A stretch of 64,000 nucleotides of DNA, taken from contig NZ_BCUD01000006.1 in the NCBI RefSeq assembly GCF_001591105.1, forward strand, positions 62,001 through 126,000, given 5' to 3'. Source of the DNA: Vibrio nereis NBRC 15637 (GTDB lineage: Bacteria; Pseudomonadota; Gammaproteobacteria; Enterobacterales; Vibrionaceae). Positions 8,418-17,365 of this stretch are shown one piece after another. Made by a program: the position numbers and the translations under genes. The first letter of the stretch is position 1. Each line of letters begins with the position of its first letter. The notes under the pieces are model-generated. The model ran no database searches and had not been told where the DNA came from. It was given only the letters and a program-made list of their open reading frames with translations.

Positions 8418-11400
8418 TTAGGTCACGCTTTTGGGGCTTGGTTGCTCTTCTAATTGATGCTCGCGACCAAGCATTAATAAACATGGTGTTAGAACCAAAG
8501 TAAGCACGGTGGCAAAGGCCAATCCACCAGCCACAGCTGTCGCGAGTTGAGACCACCATTGTGTACTAGGTGCTCCGAACTCAATCGTCTGATTAATAAG
8601 ATCGATATTCATCTCTAATACCATTGGTAATAACCCTAAGATTGTTGTGACCGTGGTTAACAACACTGGGCGTAAACGTTGAACCCCTGTCCTTAAAATG
8701 GCTTCACGTTTTTCTAATCCTCGACGGCGTAACTGGTTGTACGTATCAATCAATACAATATTGTTGTTCACGACGATCCCTGCCAAGGCAATCACTCCAA
8801 TCCCGGACATAATCACACCAAACGGTTTTTGGAAAATCAGCAACCCGGCAAAAACCCCGACGGTGGAAAACAGCACCGCACTCAAGATCAAAAAGGCTTG
8901 GTAGAAACTATTAAACTGAGTGATCAGGATCAGCGCCATAAACACCAAAGCAACGAGGAAGGCACTTTGTAGAAAGGCAGAGGAGTTTTCTTGTTCTTCA
9001 TTTTGGCCTCGCAGCTTAAATTCGGCACTAGCAGGCAGCGGTAACTGGCGTAGCTCTTCATCCACTTTGGGCAACTCAAGTGCTAGGTTAAACCCTTCTT
9101 TTATGTCTGCATAAACACTGATCACGCGATGGCCATCTACGCGACGGATCGTATCTTGTTTTTCTTCCGGGGTGATGCTGGCAAAATTCGTCATCGGTAT
9201 CATGCCTGCAGGTGTTTTTACCCTCAGTTGCTCAAATCGGCCAATATCGCGCTTTTCTTCCGGATAACGAACCAAGATATCCACTTCTTCTGTTGAATCA
9301 TCGGGCAAATAATCCCCTAGTTTCAGGCCATTGGTGACAAACTGCACCGTATTGCCCACCAGTGTCGCATCGGCTAAATATCGGGCCGCATCTTCCCGCC
9401 GAATATCGATTTGCCAGTCGATGCCACCTTTGTTTGAACTATCACTGATGTTAGTAAAAGCAGGATATGAATCCGCCCAGTGTCTGACCAATTTAGCGGC
9501 CGCATCTAGGTCAGCCAAATCCCGAGAGGACATCTCAATCACTAAGTCGTGCTCGACTGGCGGCCCGGCATCAGGAAACTTATATTCGATCTCAACACCA
9601 GCATAGCGATCCGTTTCCTGTTTTAGCTCTTCGATAATGTCTTTCACTTTACGTCGGTATTGCCAATCCACAGGCGTGATTTGAATGACACCTATTTCAT
9701 CTTCGCCCCCTGTTCGGGTATAGACACTTTCAAACTCATCATGATCTAACATGATGAATTCAATATCGCGCATGATGACGTCTTTTTCGTCAATGGAGAG
9801 ATCGCCATAAGAGCGCACTTTGACACTAAAGAACGGTGGGTCCACTTCAGGGAAAAACTCCGCACCTAAACCTGCTTTGGCATAAGTAAAACCCACACCG
9901 ATCGCCAATAGAATCGCACTCAGTAGAATTTTGAACGGGTGGCACAACGCAATATCCAGACTGCGATAGTAAATCTTAGTCAGTCCGGTCGCTTGCTCAT
10001 AATTTCCGTCATGTAAGGCAACCATTTGTTCGCGCTGAGATTGCGTAACGTTTTGTGGCCTACCAATTAACCCTCCTAATACGGGTACAAACAGTAACGC
10101 CATAACCAACGAAGCCGCCAGCGTGGCAATGAGCGTCAGCGGTAAATACTTCATAAACTCGCCTGTGACATCAGGCCAGAAAAGCAACGGGGCAAAAGCC
10201 GCTAAGGTAGTCGCTGTCGAAGCAGTGATTGGCCACGCCATACGCTTTGCAGCATCTCTGTATGCTTCACGCCTAGGCACGCCTTCTTGCATGCGCCTGT
10301 CTGCAAACTCCGTCACCACTATCGCGCCATCAACCAGCATACCAACCGCCATAATCAGCGAGAACAACACAATGATATTGACGGTAAGACCGAACACAGA
10401 TAAGACCAATAGACCTGTAAGAAAAGAGCCAGGAATAGATATCCCAACCAGAAAAGCGGTCCTCACGCCAAGAATCGCAATGATCACAATAACAACCAAA
10501 ATAATGGCCGATAATATGTTGTTCTGCAGATCATTGAGCATCATCTTAACGTCTTCAGATTGATCCCACGTGTACTTAATCAGTAAATTCCTGGGCCATT
10601 CTTCCCTCTGTTGAGCTTCCTCTAGCACGGCTTTTATCAGTGCGACGGTCTCAATACTGTTCTCACCCGCGCGCTTTTTGACGTCTAGGACCAGCGCAGA
10701 CTCACCGTCCAACCGCGCATAACTGTCTGCATCTCGAAAAGCTCGCCTTACCGTGGCGACATCCCCCACGGTAATGACTTTCTTGCCATCCATTTTTACT
10801 GGCAGTTCTAACACATCCTGCAAAGACTCAAATACCGAAGGCACCTTTACGGAAAAACGCCCATATCCGGTATCAACAAACCCAGCGGCCACAACCCTGT
10901 TGTTCATCGCAATTAGGTTATAGATATCTGCTTGATCAAGCCCGTAGCTTTCCATCAATAGCGGATCAACGATGATTTCAACCGTGTCTTCTCTGTCTCC
11001 GGCAATATCGACTTCGAGTATTTGTTTGTAACTCTCGAGTTTATCTCTCAACTGCCGAGCGATTTGCACTATCGCCCGCTCTGGTACCGTGCCATACAAC
11101 ACGACCGATAACGCTGGTTCTTCAGAGGCTAAGGTTACCTCATTCACCGTGGGCTCATCGCTGTCCGTTGGCAGTTTGGGCTTAGCCAAATCAACCGCTT
11201 CTCGCACATCGGCCATTGCTTTATTCAAATCCACACCGACACTGAACTCCAACATAACCGATGCATGCCCCTCAGAGGCGGTTGAGGTCATTTCTTTAAC
11301 CCCTTCAATCGAGCGCAGCTCTTGCTCAATCGGTCTAACCAACAAACGTTCTGCGTCTTTAGGCGATATTCCTTGGTGACCAACCGATACGTAAATGATC

Positions 11401-11531
11401 GGGATGGTGATATCTGGGCTCGACTCTTTAGGAATCGTGATATAGGTAAATACCCCTGACACCAAGACAAAGAGCAGCAGAACCATCATGGTTCGAGTAC
11501 GAGATAAGGCCGCGTCAATCAAAGCGAACAT
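8418..11531 (-). CDS. RND-family efflux permease (inner-membrane pump)
   Basis: Proton-driven tripartite efflux pump subunit, partner of the adaptor encoded just upstream. The 1037 residues have the RND layout: TM1 at about 13-31, a large periplasmic porter loop, a TM2-6 block (about 335-480), a second porter loop and a TM8-12 block (about 850-1020). The TM4 motif reads MLVDGAIVV, with D401 present but Gly402 where AcrB has a second Asp. The TM10 site aligned with AcrB Lys940 appears to be Asn922. Substrate is unknown. No outer-membrane channel gene is adjacent, so it probably uses a shared TolC. It corresponds by position to V. cholerae VC0629. Confidence 0.93.
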   Translation of the reverse strand: MFALIDAALSRTRTMMVLLLFVLVSGVFTYITIPKESSPDITIPIIYVSVGHQGISPKDAERLLVRPIEQELRSIEGVKEMTSTASEGHASVMLEFSVGVDLNKAMADVREAVDLAKPKLPTDSDEPTVNEVTLASEEPALSVVLYGTVPERAIVQIARQLRDKLESYKQILEVDIAGDREDTVEIIVDPLLMESYGLDQADIYNLIAMNNRVVAAGFVDTGYGRFSVKVPSVFESLQDVLELPVKMDGKKVITVGDVATVRRAFRDADSYARLDGESALVLDVKKRAGENSIETVALIKAVLEEAQQREEWPRNLLIKYTWDQSEDVKMMLNDLQNNILSAIILVVIVIIAILGVRTAFLVGISIPGSFLTGLLVLSVFGLTVNIIVLFSLIMAVGMLVDGAIVVTEFADRRMQEGVPRREAYRDAAKRMAWPITASTATTLAAFAPLLFWPDVTGEFMKYLPLTLIATLAASLVMALLFVPVLGGLIGRPQNVTQSQREQMVALHDGNYEQATGLTKIYYRSLDIALCHPFKILLSAILLAIGVGFTYAKAGLGAEFFPEVDPPFFSVKVRSYGDLSIDEKDVIMRDIEFIMLDHDEFESVYTRTGGEDEIGVIQITPVDWQYRRKVKDIIEELKQETDRYAGVEIEYKFPDAGPPVEHDLVIEMSSRDLADLDAAAKLVRHWADSYPAFTNISDSSNKGGIDWQIDIRREDAARYLADATLVGNTVQFVTNGLKLGDYLPDDSTEEVDILVRYPEEKRDIGRFEQLRVKTPAGMIPMTNFASITPEEKQDTIRRVDGHRVISVYADIKEGFNLALELPKVDEELRQLPLPASAEFKLRGQNEEQENSSAFLQSAFLVALVFMALILITQFNSFYQAFLILSAVLFSTVGVFAGLLIFQKPFGVIMSGIGVIALAGIVVNNNIVLIDTYNQLRRRGLEKREAILRTGVQRLRPVLLTTVTTILGLLPMVLEMNIDLINQTIEFGAPSTQWWSQLATAVAGGLAFATVLTLVLTPCLLMLGREHQLEEQPSPKSVT

Positions 11532-11542
11532 GTAGCGTCTCC

Positions 11543-12625
11543 TTACTTCTCGTCTCTAACGGCAATCACTTCATCACCATCACGAACAAACCCCTGCCCA
11601 GTGGTGATAACATTGACTTCATCACCCAATCCCGTTAACCAAACTCCGTCTTTTTCTGCTTTAACCAGTTGAATAGGAACAAACTCGACTTGGCTGTCAA
11701 CTAACGTTTTAACACCTAGGTTGCCGTCTTCATCCAAGGCCAACATAGCAGGCGTTAACTTAATCGCAGATTGCTCTTTTAAATTGAGGGTGACCTCGGC
11801 ACTCATACCTGCGGGGATCGATTGCTCAGGGTTGGGGAAGATGATCTCGATTGGGAATGTATTGGTGGTAGGGGAAGATATGCGGGAGATGTAATTGACG
11901 TGTCCTTCGACGGTCTCACCAGAAATAAAGGTAATGTTTGCCGATTGATTGAGTGACAGCTCCCTTATATGTCGTTCACTGACATCGGCTTCGATCACCA
12001 AATTCGTCAAATCAATAAGTTGAGCAACCGGATCACCGACACCAACAAAATCGCCCTCCTCAATAAATAAGTGATCGACAATGCCAGTAAACGGCGCGGT
12101 GACCGAAGTATTTTGTAGCGAGACTTTTGCGCTCGTCACCATCGCCTTGGCTTCCACCAGCGAAGCTTGAGCGTTAGTAAACGCTACTTCACCCTGTAAC
12201 CCTTTATTCTTTAAGGCTTGAGCCGCTTTGTATTCTTTTTCTCGCACTTTTAACATGGCACGAACACGTTCGAGCTGCACCTCAAGATCACCTTTATCAA
12301 TCAAAGCAATCACTTGCCCACGCTTAACTACCTGCCCTTTTTTCACCTTGACCTTAATAATTTTCCCAGCGATTTCAGCACCTAAATTGGCTTGTTTGTC
12401 GGGGGCTGTGCGCCCATACAATTCAATAGATTTAAAAGTGTTGCTGGCAGAAAATGAGGAGTAAACTACTTTGGCCAGTGATGCTTTCTCGACGTCGTGC
12501 TGCGGTGGCGAATCTTCGGCCTGTAGCATTCCTAGCCCGAGCCAAAATGACAGCAGAAGGACGATAAACAACGATACAAGATAGGGACGTGCGGAAAGAA
12601 AACGTGCGACAGAGAAATTAGCCAT
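11543..12625 (-). CDS. RND efflux periplasmic adaptor (membrane fusion protein, HlyD/AcrA-like)
   Basis: Links the inner-membrane pump to an outer-membrane channel. The 360 residues contain an N-terminal membrane anchor (about 13-33) without an obvious lipobox. A barrel-sandwich/lipoyl half (GAEIAGKIIKVKVKKGQVVKRGQ) is followed by an alpha-hairpin of about 60 residues. The second lipoyl half (VTAPFTGIVDHLFIEEGDFV) and a beta-barrel follow. The pump gene begins 11 bases downstream, so the two form an operon with the adaptor first. Confidence 0.92.
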   Translation of the reverse strand: MANFSVARFLSARPYLVSLFIVLLLSFWLGLGMLQAEDSPPQHDVEKASLAKVVYSSFSASNTFKSIELYGRTAPDKQANLGAEIAGKIIKVKVKKGQVVKRGQVIALIDKGDLEVQLERVRAMLKVREKEYKAAQALKNKGLQGEVAFTNAQASLVEAKAMVTSAKVSLQNTSVTAPFTGIVDHLFIEEGDFVGVGDPVAQLIDLTNLVIEADVSERHIRELSLNQSANITFISGETVEGHVNYISRISSPTTNTFPIEIIFPNPEQSIPAGMSAEVTLNLKEQSAIKLTPAMLALDEDGNLGVKTLVDSQVEFVPIQLVKAEKDGVWLTGLGDEVNVITTGQGFVRDGDEVIAVRDEK

Positions 12626-12752
12626 AACAATCCTTTGCTTATCATCAGCGCTTAAAGCGAGTCAGCTCAGGATATAAATTAACCAGCAGGAAATAAAATA
12701 GAGTAGGAAGGAATCTTGGTTAGATCTCAGTTTCTGGAAACTATGCGGTAAC

Positions 12753-12779
12753 AAAAAAAGGCTACAAAACTGTAGCCTT
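12753..12779 (-). terminator. Rho-independent terminator of erpA
   Basis: On the minus strand, AAGGCTACA / TGTAGCCTT is followed by seven T. It starts 20 bases beyond the erpA stop. Confidence 0.88.
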
Positions 12780-12798
12780 GAGAATCATTTAGCAACGA

Positions 12799-13140
12799 TC
12801 ACACGCTGAAAGATGCACCACAACCACAAGTAGTGGTCGCATTCGGGTTGTTCACAAAGAAGCGTGAACCTTCTAGACCCTCTGTGTAATCCACTTGGCC
12901 ACCCACTAAGTACTGCAGGCTCATTGGGTCTACAACCAGTGTCACACCACTGTTTTCAATCGTTGTATCACCTTCGTTAACGGTCTCATCAAACGTAAAA
13001 CCGTACTGGAAACCACTACAACCACCACCCGTGATATAAACGCGTAGTTTCAAATTTGGGTTTTCTTCTTCAGCAATCAGAGCGCCTACACGCTTTGCAG
13101 CAGCATCCGAGAATGTTAATGGGATATTTACTTCGCTCAC
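12799..13140 (-). CDS. erpA: Iron-sulfur cluster insertion protein ErpA
   Basis: A-type carrier that passes Fe-S clusters to apo-proteins, including isoprenoid-pathway enzymes. The 113 residues match E. coli ErpA, with the three conserved cysteines in [11 protein letters not shown] and the C-terminal CGCG. I chose a GTG start at 13140. It gives the family N-terminus ([18 protein letters not shown]) and has GAGAGAGG seven bases upstream. In-frame ATGs at 13155 and 13197 would add residues not seen in the family. The gene is divergent from hemL. Confidence 0.93.
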   Translation of the reverse strand: MSEVNIPLTFSDAAAKRVGALIAEEENPNLKLRVYITGGGCSGFQYGFTFDETVNEGDTTIENSGVTLVVDPMSLQYLVGGQVDYTEGLEGSRFFVNNPNATTTCGCGASFSV

Positions 13141-13395
13141 GATGACCTCTCTCATTCGTGTAAATCCACTCGCTGCCAGCAGCGGCGGATAAATCATCTT
13201 TATATAATAGAGGGATTATCTAATACCTGAGTGAAGCGTTCAAGTATTCGCCAGCTTTCGCACCAATTTTTTATAAAATCACCAATATCTGTCCGGAAAA
13301 CTGCTCAGAATGTGGTGTAAAGCGTTTTATTGTGGTGGATTGGGCAGGTACAATGCCAGCCAAATTGGTCCGAGCAATCAAAAGAGGATATATCA

Positions 13396-14688
13396 ATGAC
13401 CAAATCGGCAGAGCTTTACGAGAAAGCACAAAAAACCATTCCTGGTGGTGTGAACTCTCCAGTACGTGCTTTCAATGGTGTTGGTGGCGCACCTGTATTT
13501 ATTGAACGTGCAGATGGCCCATTAATTTTCGATGCTGATGGTAAAGCGTACATTGATTATGTTGGCTCTTGGGGACCAATGATCCTGGGCCATAACCATG
13601 CCGTCATCCGTGAAGCAGTGATCAGTGCAGCACAACGTGGCCTAAGCTTTGGCGCACCGACTGAAACTGAAATCACAATGGCAGAACTTGTGTCTGAACT
13701 TGTCCCTTCGATGGAGCAAGTTCGTATGGTGAGCTCTGGTACAGAAGCAACCATGAGTGCCATCCGCTTAGCTCGTGGCTTTACAGGCCGCGATAAGATC
13801 ATGAAATTCGAAGGTTGCTACCACGGCCACGCAGACAGCTTGCTTGTTAAGGCTGGTTCTGGTGCGCTAACACTTGGTCAACCAAGCTCTCCAGGCGTTC
13901 CAGCCGACTTTGCCAAATACACGCTAACAGCAAGATTTAACGACCTAGACTCTGTACGCGAACTGTTTGCGGCAAATAAAGGTGAAATCGCGTGTATTAT
14001 CGTTGAGCCTGTTGCAGGCAACATGAACTGTATTCCACCAGTGGAAGGTTTCCATGAAGGCCTACGTCAAATCTGTGACGAAGAAGGCGCGTTGCTTATT
14101 TTTGATGAAGTGATGACTGGCTTCCGTGTAGCACTTGGCGGTGCTCAAGGTTACTACAACATCAAACCAGACCTAACCACACTAGGCAAAGTGATCGGTG
14201 GCGGTATGCCTGTCGGTGCATTTGGTGGCCGCAAAGAAGTCATGCAATACGTTGCGCCAACAGGTCCAGTTTACCAAGCAGGTACTCTGTCTGGTAACCC
14301 TGTGGCTATGGCGGCAGGTTATGCATGTCTTAACGTTCTGAAAGAAGAAGGCAATGAAAAGCGCCTAGCTTCAAAGACGAAACAACTTGCTGATGGCTTT
14401 AAAGAGCTTGCAGATCGCCATGGTATTCCACTGGTTGTAAACCAAGTGGGTGGTATGTTCGGCTTCTTCTTTACCGATCAAGAACGTGTAACCTGCTACG
14501 AAGAAGTGGCGAAGTGCGATGTTGAACGTTTCAAACGCTTCTTCCACTTGATGCTAGCTCACGGCGTTTACTTAGCCCCTTCAGCATTCGAAGCGAGCTT
14601 TACTTCTCTTGCTCATGGCAGCAAAGAAATCGATGCGACTCTAGAAGCCGCTGAGCGTTGCTTTGCTATTTTGGCTAAAGAAGCGTAA
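13396..14688 (+). CDS. hemL: Glutamate-1-semialdehyde 2,1-aminomutase
   Basis: PLP enzyme that converts glutamate-1-semialdehyde to 5-aminolevulinate for heme synthesis by the C5 pathway. The 430 residues include the PLP lysine K265 in [18 protein letters not shown], the [16 protein letters not shown] substrate block and the [10 protein letters not shown] motif. The ATG at 13396 has AGAGGA eight bases before it; the longer open frame has no family similarity upstream. It stands alone, divergent from erpA. Confidence 0.97.
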   Translation: MTKSAELYEKAQKTIPGGVNSPVRAFNGVGGAPVFIERADGPLIFDADGKAYIDYVGSWGPMILGHNHAVIREAVISAAQRGLSFGAPTETEITMAELVSELVPSMEQVRMVSSGTEATMSAIRLARGFTGRDKIMKFEGCYHGHADSLLVKAGSGALTLGQPSSPGVPADFAKYTLTARFNDLDSVRELFAANKGEIACIIVEPVAGNMNCIPPVEGFHEGLRQICDEEGALLIFDEVMTGFRVALGGAQGYYNIKPDLTTLGKVIGGGMPVGAFGGRKEVMQYVAPTGPVYQAGTLSGNPVAMAAGYACLNVLKEEGNEKRLASKTKQLADGFKELADRHGIPLVVNQVGGMFGFFFTDQERVTCYEEVAKCDVERFKRFFHLMLAHGVYLAPSAFEASFTSLAHGSKEIDATLEAAERCFAILAKEA

Positions 14689-14701
14689 TTCCCTGAAATA
14701 T

Positions 14702-14730
14702 AAAGGCTGCAAACGCAGCCTTTATTTTAT
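14702..14730 (+). terminator. Rho-independent terminator of hemL
   Basis: AAAGGCTGC / GCAGCCTTT with an AAAC loop, followed by a T-rich stretch, 14 bases after the hemL stop. Confidence 0.9.
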
Positions 14731-14736
14731 TTACAA

Positions 14737-14856
14737 CTATTGCCAGTTCACTGCCACCAAAACGGCGATCAAAAACAGCATTAGCCCAAACCAAGAGACG
14801 GAACGCTTCGGCTTATTGGTGTTGTGGCAACCTTTCTCATTCTTACAACATCCCAT
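14737..14856 (-). CDS. 39-residue Cys-rich single-membrane-span microprotein (unrecognised)
   Basis: I do not recognise this family. The minus-strand frame runs ATG at 14856 to TAG at 14737 and encodes 39 residues. The cytosolic-looking N-terminus has three cysteines and a histidine (MGCCKNEKGCHNTNK). A basic stretch (KPKRS) follows, then one hydrophobic span (about residues 23-38, WFGLMLFLIAVLVAV) and a short NWQ end. AGAAGAG lies about ten bases upstream of the start as a possible ribosome binding site. The positive-inside pattern suggests N-in topology. The Cys/His pattern could bind metal. It lies between hemL's terminator and the AI-2E-family gene. The plus-strand frame across the same bases has no such organisation. 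Confidence 0.6.
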   Translation of the reverse strand: MGCCKNEKGCHNTNKPKRSVSWFGLMLFLIAVLVAVNWQ

Positions 14857-14955
14857 ACATTTCACTCTTCTTTGATAACATTAGATTTTTTGCGTTGAAG
14901 ACTCTCTGATTTATCGCCATTATACTGTTACAACGCCGAAAAACTGGACAAACAC

Positions 14956-16041
14956 GTGACAGACAAAGTCAAAATCACTTCTAACCACTGGGTATTGATC
15001 GCTGCTTTACTTGCCGCTGGGTTCGCTTGCTTTCTGTTAGTCGAACCCTATGTCAATTCTATCGTGATGGCCTTTATCATTTCTTTACTGATGTTTCCCA
15101 TTCATGAGTGGATAGAACAACGGCTTCCCAAACACAAAAATGTCGCCTCTCTTCTCTCTTGCGTCATTTTAACATTTATCATTGTGGTTCCCCTGTTGTT
15201 TGTTTTTGCCGCCATTGTCCAACAAGGTTCTGCCTTTTCTCAAAACGTATACCAATGGGTAACCAATGGTGGCATTCAAACCTTGTTTGAACACCCTTGG
15301 GTGGTAAAAGGGCTGACGCTAATCAACACCTATTTACCTTTTGATACCGTCAACCCGCAAGAGATCGCACAAAAAATCGCGAAATTTGCGACATCTTTCG
15401 GTTCAAATCTCGTTGGGATCAGTGCCAAGATCCTAGGTGATGCGACCACCTTCCTGATGGACTTCTTCTTGATGTTGTTCGTGTTGTTTTTCTTATTAAG
15501 AGATCACGACAAAATCATCAGTGCCATTCGTCATATCCTGCCTCTATCTCGCAGCCAGGAAGACAAATTACTCAATGAAATCGAGCAAGTGTCAAAATCG
15601 GCGGTAATGGGGTCTTTCCTTACGGCGATAGCCCAAGGTATCGCTGGTGGTATCGGTATGTGGCTGGCAGGCTTTCCGGGCTTATTCTGGGGAACGATGA
15701 TGGGGTTTGCCTCCTTCATTCCGGTGGTGGGCACCGCGCTCATCTGGATCCCTGCGGTGCTCTACTTGTTCCTTACTGGAGACACCACTTGGGCTATCTT
15801 CTTAATGGTTTGGAGTGTCGTCATCGTGGGCTCAATCGATAACTTGCTGCGCCCATTCCTGATGCAAGGCAGCGCAGGTATGAATACCTTGATGATCTTC
15901 TTCTCCCTTCTGGGTGGCCTGCACCTCTTTGGATTAATTGGATTGATCTACGGTCCACTGGTTTTTGCCGTCACCATGGTGTTGTTCAAAATTTACGAAG
16001 AAGAGTTTCAAGACTTCCTTGACCGACAAGATCAGAACTAA
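14956..16041 (+). CDS. AI-2E/PerM-family membrane permease
   Basis: Integral membrane protein of the AI-2E transporter superfamily (TqsA, PerM, YdiK). Members export autoinducer-2 or transport other solutes, and the substrate here is unknown. The 361 residues show about eight hydrophobic segments: a pair at the N-terminus (about 11-50), one near 60-85, one near 155-180 and a dense C-terminal block (about 205-345). The charged C-terminal tail is EEEFQDFLDRQDQN. The start is GTG at 14956 with GGA upstream. It is followed by a terminator before rsmC. Confidence 0.85.
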   Translation: MTDKVKITSNHWVLIAALLAAGFACFLLVEPYVNSIVMAFIISLLMFPIHEWIEQRLPKHKNVASLLSCVILTFIIVVPLLFVFAAIVQQGSAFSQNVYQWVTNGGIQTLFEHPWVVKGLTLINTYLPFDTVNPQEIAQKIAKFATSFGSNLVGISAKILGDATTFLMDFFLMLFVLFFLLRDHDKIISAIRHILPLSRSQEDKLLNEIEQVSKSAVMGSFLTAIAQGIAGGIGMWLAGFPGLFWGTMMGFASFIPVVGTALIWIPAVLYLFLTGDTTWAIFLMVWSVVIVGSIDNLLRPFLMQGSAGMNTLMIFFSLLGGLHLFGLIGLIYGPLVFAVTMVLFKIYEEEFQDFLDRQDQN

Positions 16042-16062
16042 CACCGAATAGCTTCAAGAATG

Positions 16063-16094
16063 CGGGGGATTATGCGAAAATCCCCCGTCTTTTT
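16063..16094 (+). terminator. Terminator after the AI-2E-family gene
   Basis: CGGGGGAT / ATCCCCCG stem with a nine-base loop and a following T run (TCTTTTTA). rsmC starts 18 bases later, so rsmC probably has a promoter nearby or depends on read-through. Confidence 0.8.
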
Positions 16095-16111
16095 ATCTGA
16101 TAGAGTCCACT

Positions 16112-17134
16112 ATGTCTGCTTATATCGCACCGAGCCAAATTGCTCAAAGGCAACTTGCTTACTTTGAAGGCAAGCACGTTCTTGTTGCTGGTGAATCTGA
16201 AGATCTGTTTCCTGTCGAATTGGTTAACCATTGCGAATCGGTTACGGTTTTCACAACCAACTACGGCTACTACCGCCAGCTTCAGCCTTACGATCAAATC
16301 ACATCTGTGTTTGGGGCTGAATTTACTGGTGACACCCAAGCAGATTTGGTATTGCTCTATTGGCCGAAAGCAAAAGCTGAAGCCGAATATTTGCTAGCCA
16401 TGCTTATGGCGAAATTGGGTGATGACACAGAAATAGTTGTGGTAGGAGAAAACCGTTCAGGCGTAAAAAGCATCGAAAAAATGTTCAAGCCATACGGGCC
16501 AATTACTAAGTTTGACTCAGCTCGTCGCTGCTCATTTTACTGGGGTAAATGTTTAAACCAACCACAGCCATTTGATATACAGCAGTGGTTCAAAAGCTAT
16601 CAGGTCAATTATCACAACCACCAGTTAACAATTAAAAGCCTGCCGGGTGTGTTCAGCCACGGCCAATTCGATATTGGCAGTCAGCTATTGTTAGATACAC
16701 TCCCGACGCTATCAGGCAAAGTCCTCGATTTTGGCTGTGGTGCAGGTGTCATTGGCTCTGTGATGGCGATCCTTAACCCCTCCATTGAACTTGAAATGTG
16801 TGATATCAGTGCGCTGGCTGTCGAATCAAGTAAAGAAACGCTGGCAGCCAATGGCCTTAAAGGGAAAGTATTTGCGTCTGATGTGTATTCAAACACGAGC
16901 AATGATTACAAATTTATCATTAGCAACCCCCCTTTCCACGCAGGGCTGGATACCAGCTATAGCGCAACAGAAACGCTTTTAGCGCAAGCACCTAACTATC
17001 AAAACGCCCACGGTGAGCTGCTCATCGTCGCGAACAGTTTTCTTAAATATCAACCAATTATTGAAAAAGCGTTCGGTAATTGCGAGACACTAAATAAGAC
17101 CAACAAATTCGCTATCTATCACGCCCAAAAATAG
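16112..17134 (+). CDS. rsmC: 16S rRNA m2G1207 methyltransferase RsmC
   Basis: Methylates G1207 of 16S rRNA in the 30S subunit. The 340 residues have two tandem Rossmann-like halves, as in E. coli RsmC. The N-terminal half lacks SAM motifs. The C-terminal half carries the SAM loop [12 protein letters not shown] (about 203-214) and the catalytic NPPFHAG motif (about 272-278). The ribosome binding site before the ATG at 16112 is weak. Confidence 0.95.
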   Translation: MSAYIAPSQIAQRQLAYFEGKHVLVAGESEDLFPVELVNHCESVTVFTTNYGYYRQLQPYDQITSVFGAEFTGDTQADLVLLYWPKAKAEAEYLLAMLMAKLGDDTEIVVVGENRSGVKSIEKMFKPYGPITKFDSARRCSFYWGKCLNQPQPFDIQQWFKSYQVNYHNHQLTIKSLPGVFSHGQFDIGSQLLLDTLPTLSGKVLDFGCGAGVIGSVMAILNPSIELEMCDISALAVESSKETLAANGLKGKVFASDVYSNTSNDYKFIISNPPFHAGLDTSYSATETLLAQAPNYQNAHGELLIVANSFLKYQPIIEKAFGNCETLNKTNKFAIYHAQK

Positions 17135-17140
17135 CCGAAA

Positions 17141-17166
17141 CCCCAGTTATTAGCGTGTAACTGGGG
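17141..17166 (+). terminator. Stem-loop after rsmC
   Basis: CCCCAGTTA / TAACTGGGG forms a nine-bp stem six bases after the rsmC stop. It lacks a clear T run, so it may be a weak terminator or an mRNA end-protecting hairpin. Confidence 0.5.
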
Positions 17167-17232
17167 CTAACTTACGCGTTAAAGAAAAATTTGCGCCTCT
17201 CTGCACGCTTTCCCCGCAACTTACTTGTCAAA

Positions 17233-17280
17233 GTAAAAAAACTCGTTAATTTTGTCATTTCAGGAATTAACGTTTTTTAC
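17233..17280 (+). terminator. Large inverted repeat before chiS: terminator or operator
   Basis: GTAAAAAA plus CGTTAATT (17233-17251, with a three-base bulge) pairs with AATTAACG plus TTTTTTAC (17265-17280). The T run makes it a plausible rho-independent terminator for transcription coming from rsmC. The two CGTTAA/TTAACG arms also match the TTRACG word repeated upstream of the chitin-binding-protein gene, so it could be a regulator site near the chiS promoter. Confidence 0.5.
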
Positions 17281-17365
17281 TTAGCTCTGTATCCATACAT
17301 GGTGTCATCGATGACGACTCCGTGATATTGCAGAGCCGCATTCTCACGGAAAGTCTAGCGAAAAC

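Noticed and set aside
10123-10563. 146-codon plus-strand open frame
   Set aside because: It lies entirely antisense to the RND permease gene, has the low-complexity Ser/Thr/Ile composition typical of a reverse frame, and resembles nothing I know.
14663-14875. 70-codon plus-strand frame after hemL
   Set aside because: It overlaps the hemL end and runs through the hemL terminator. The opposite-strand 39-codon frame in the same place is better organised.
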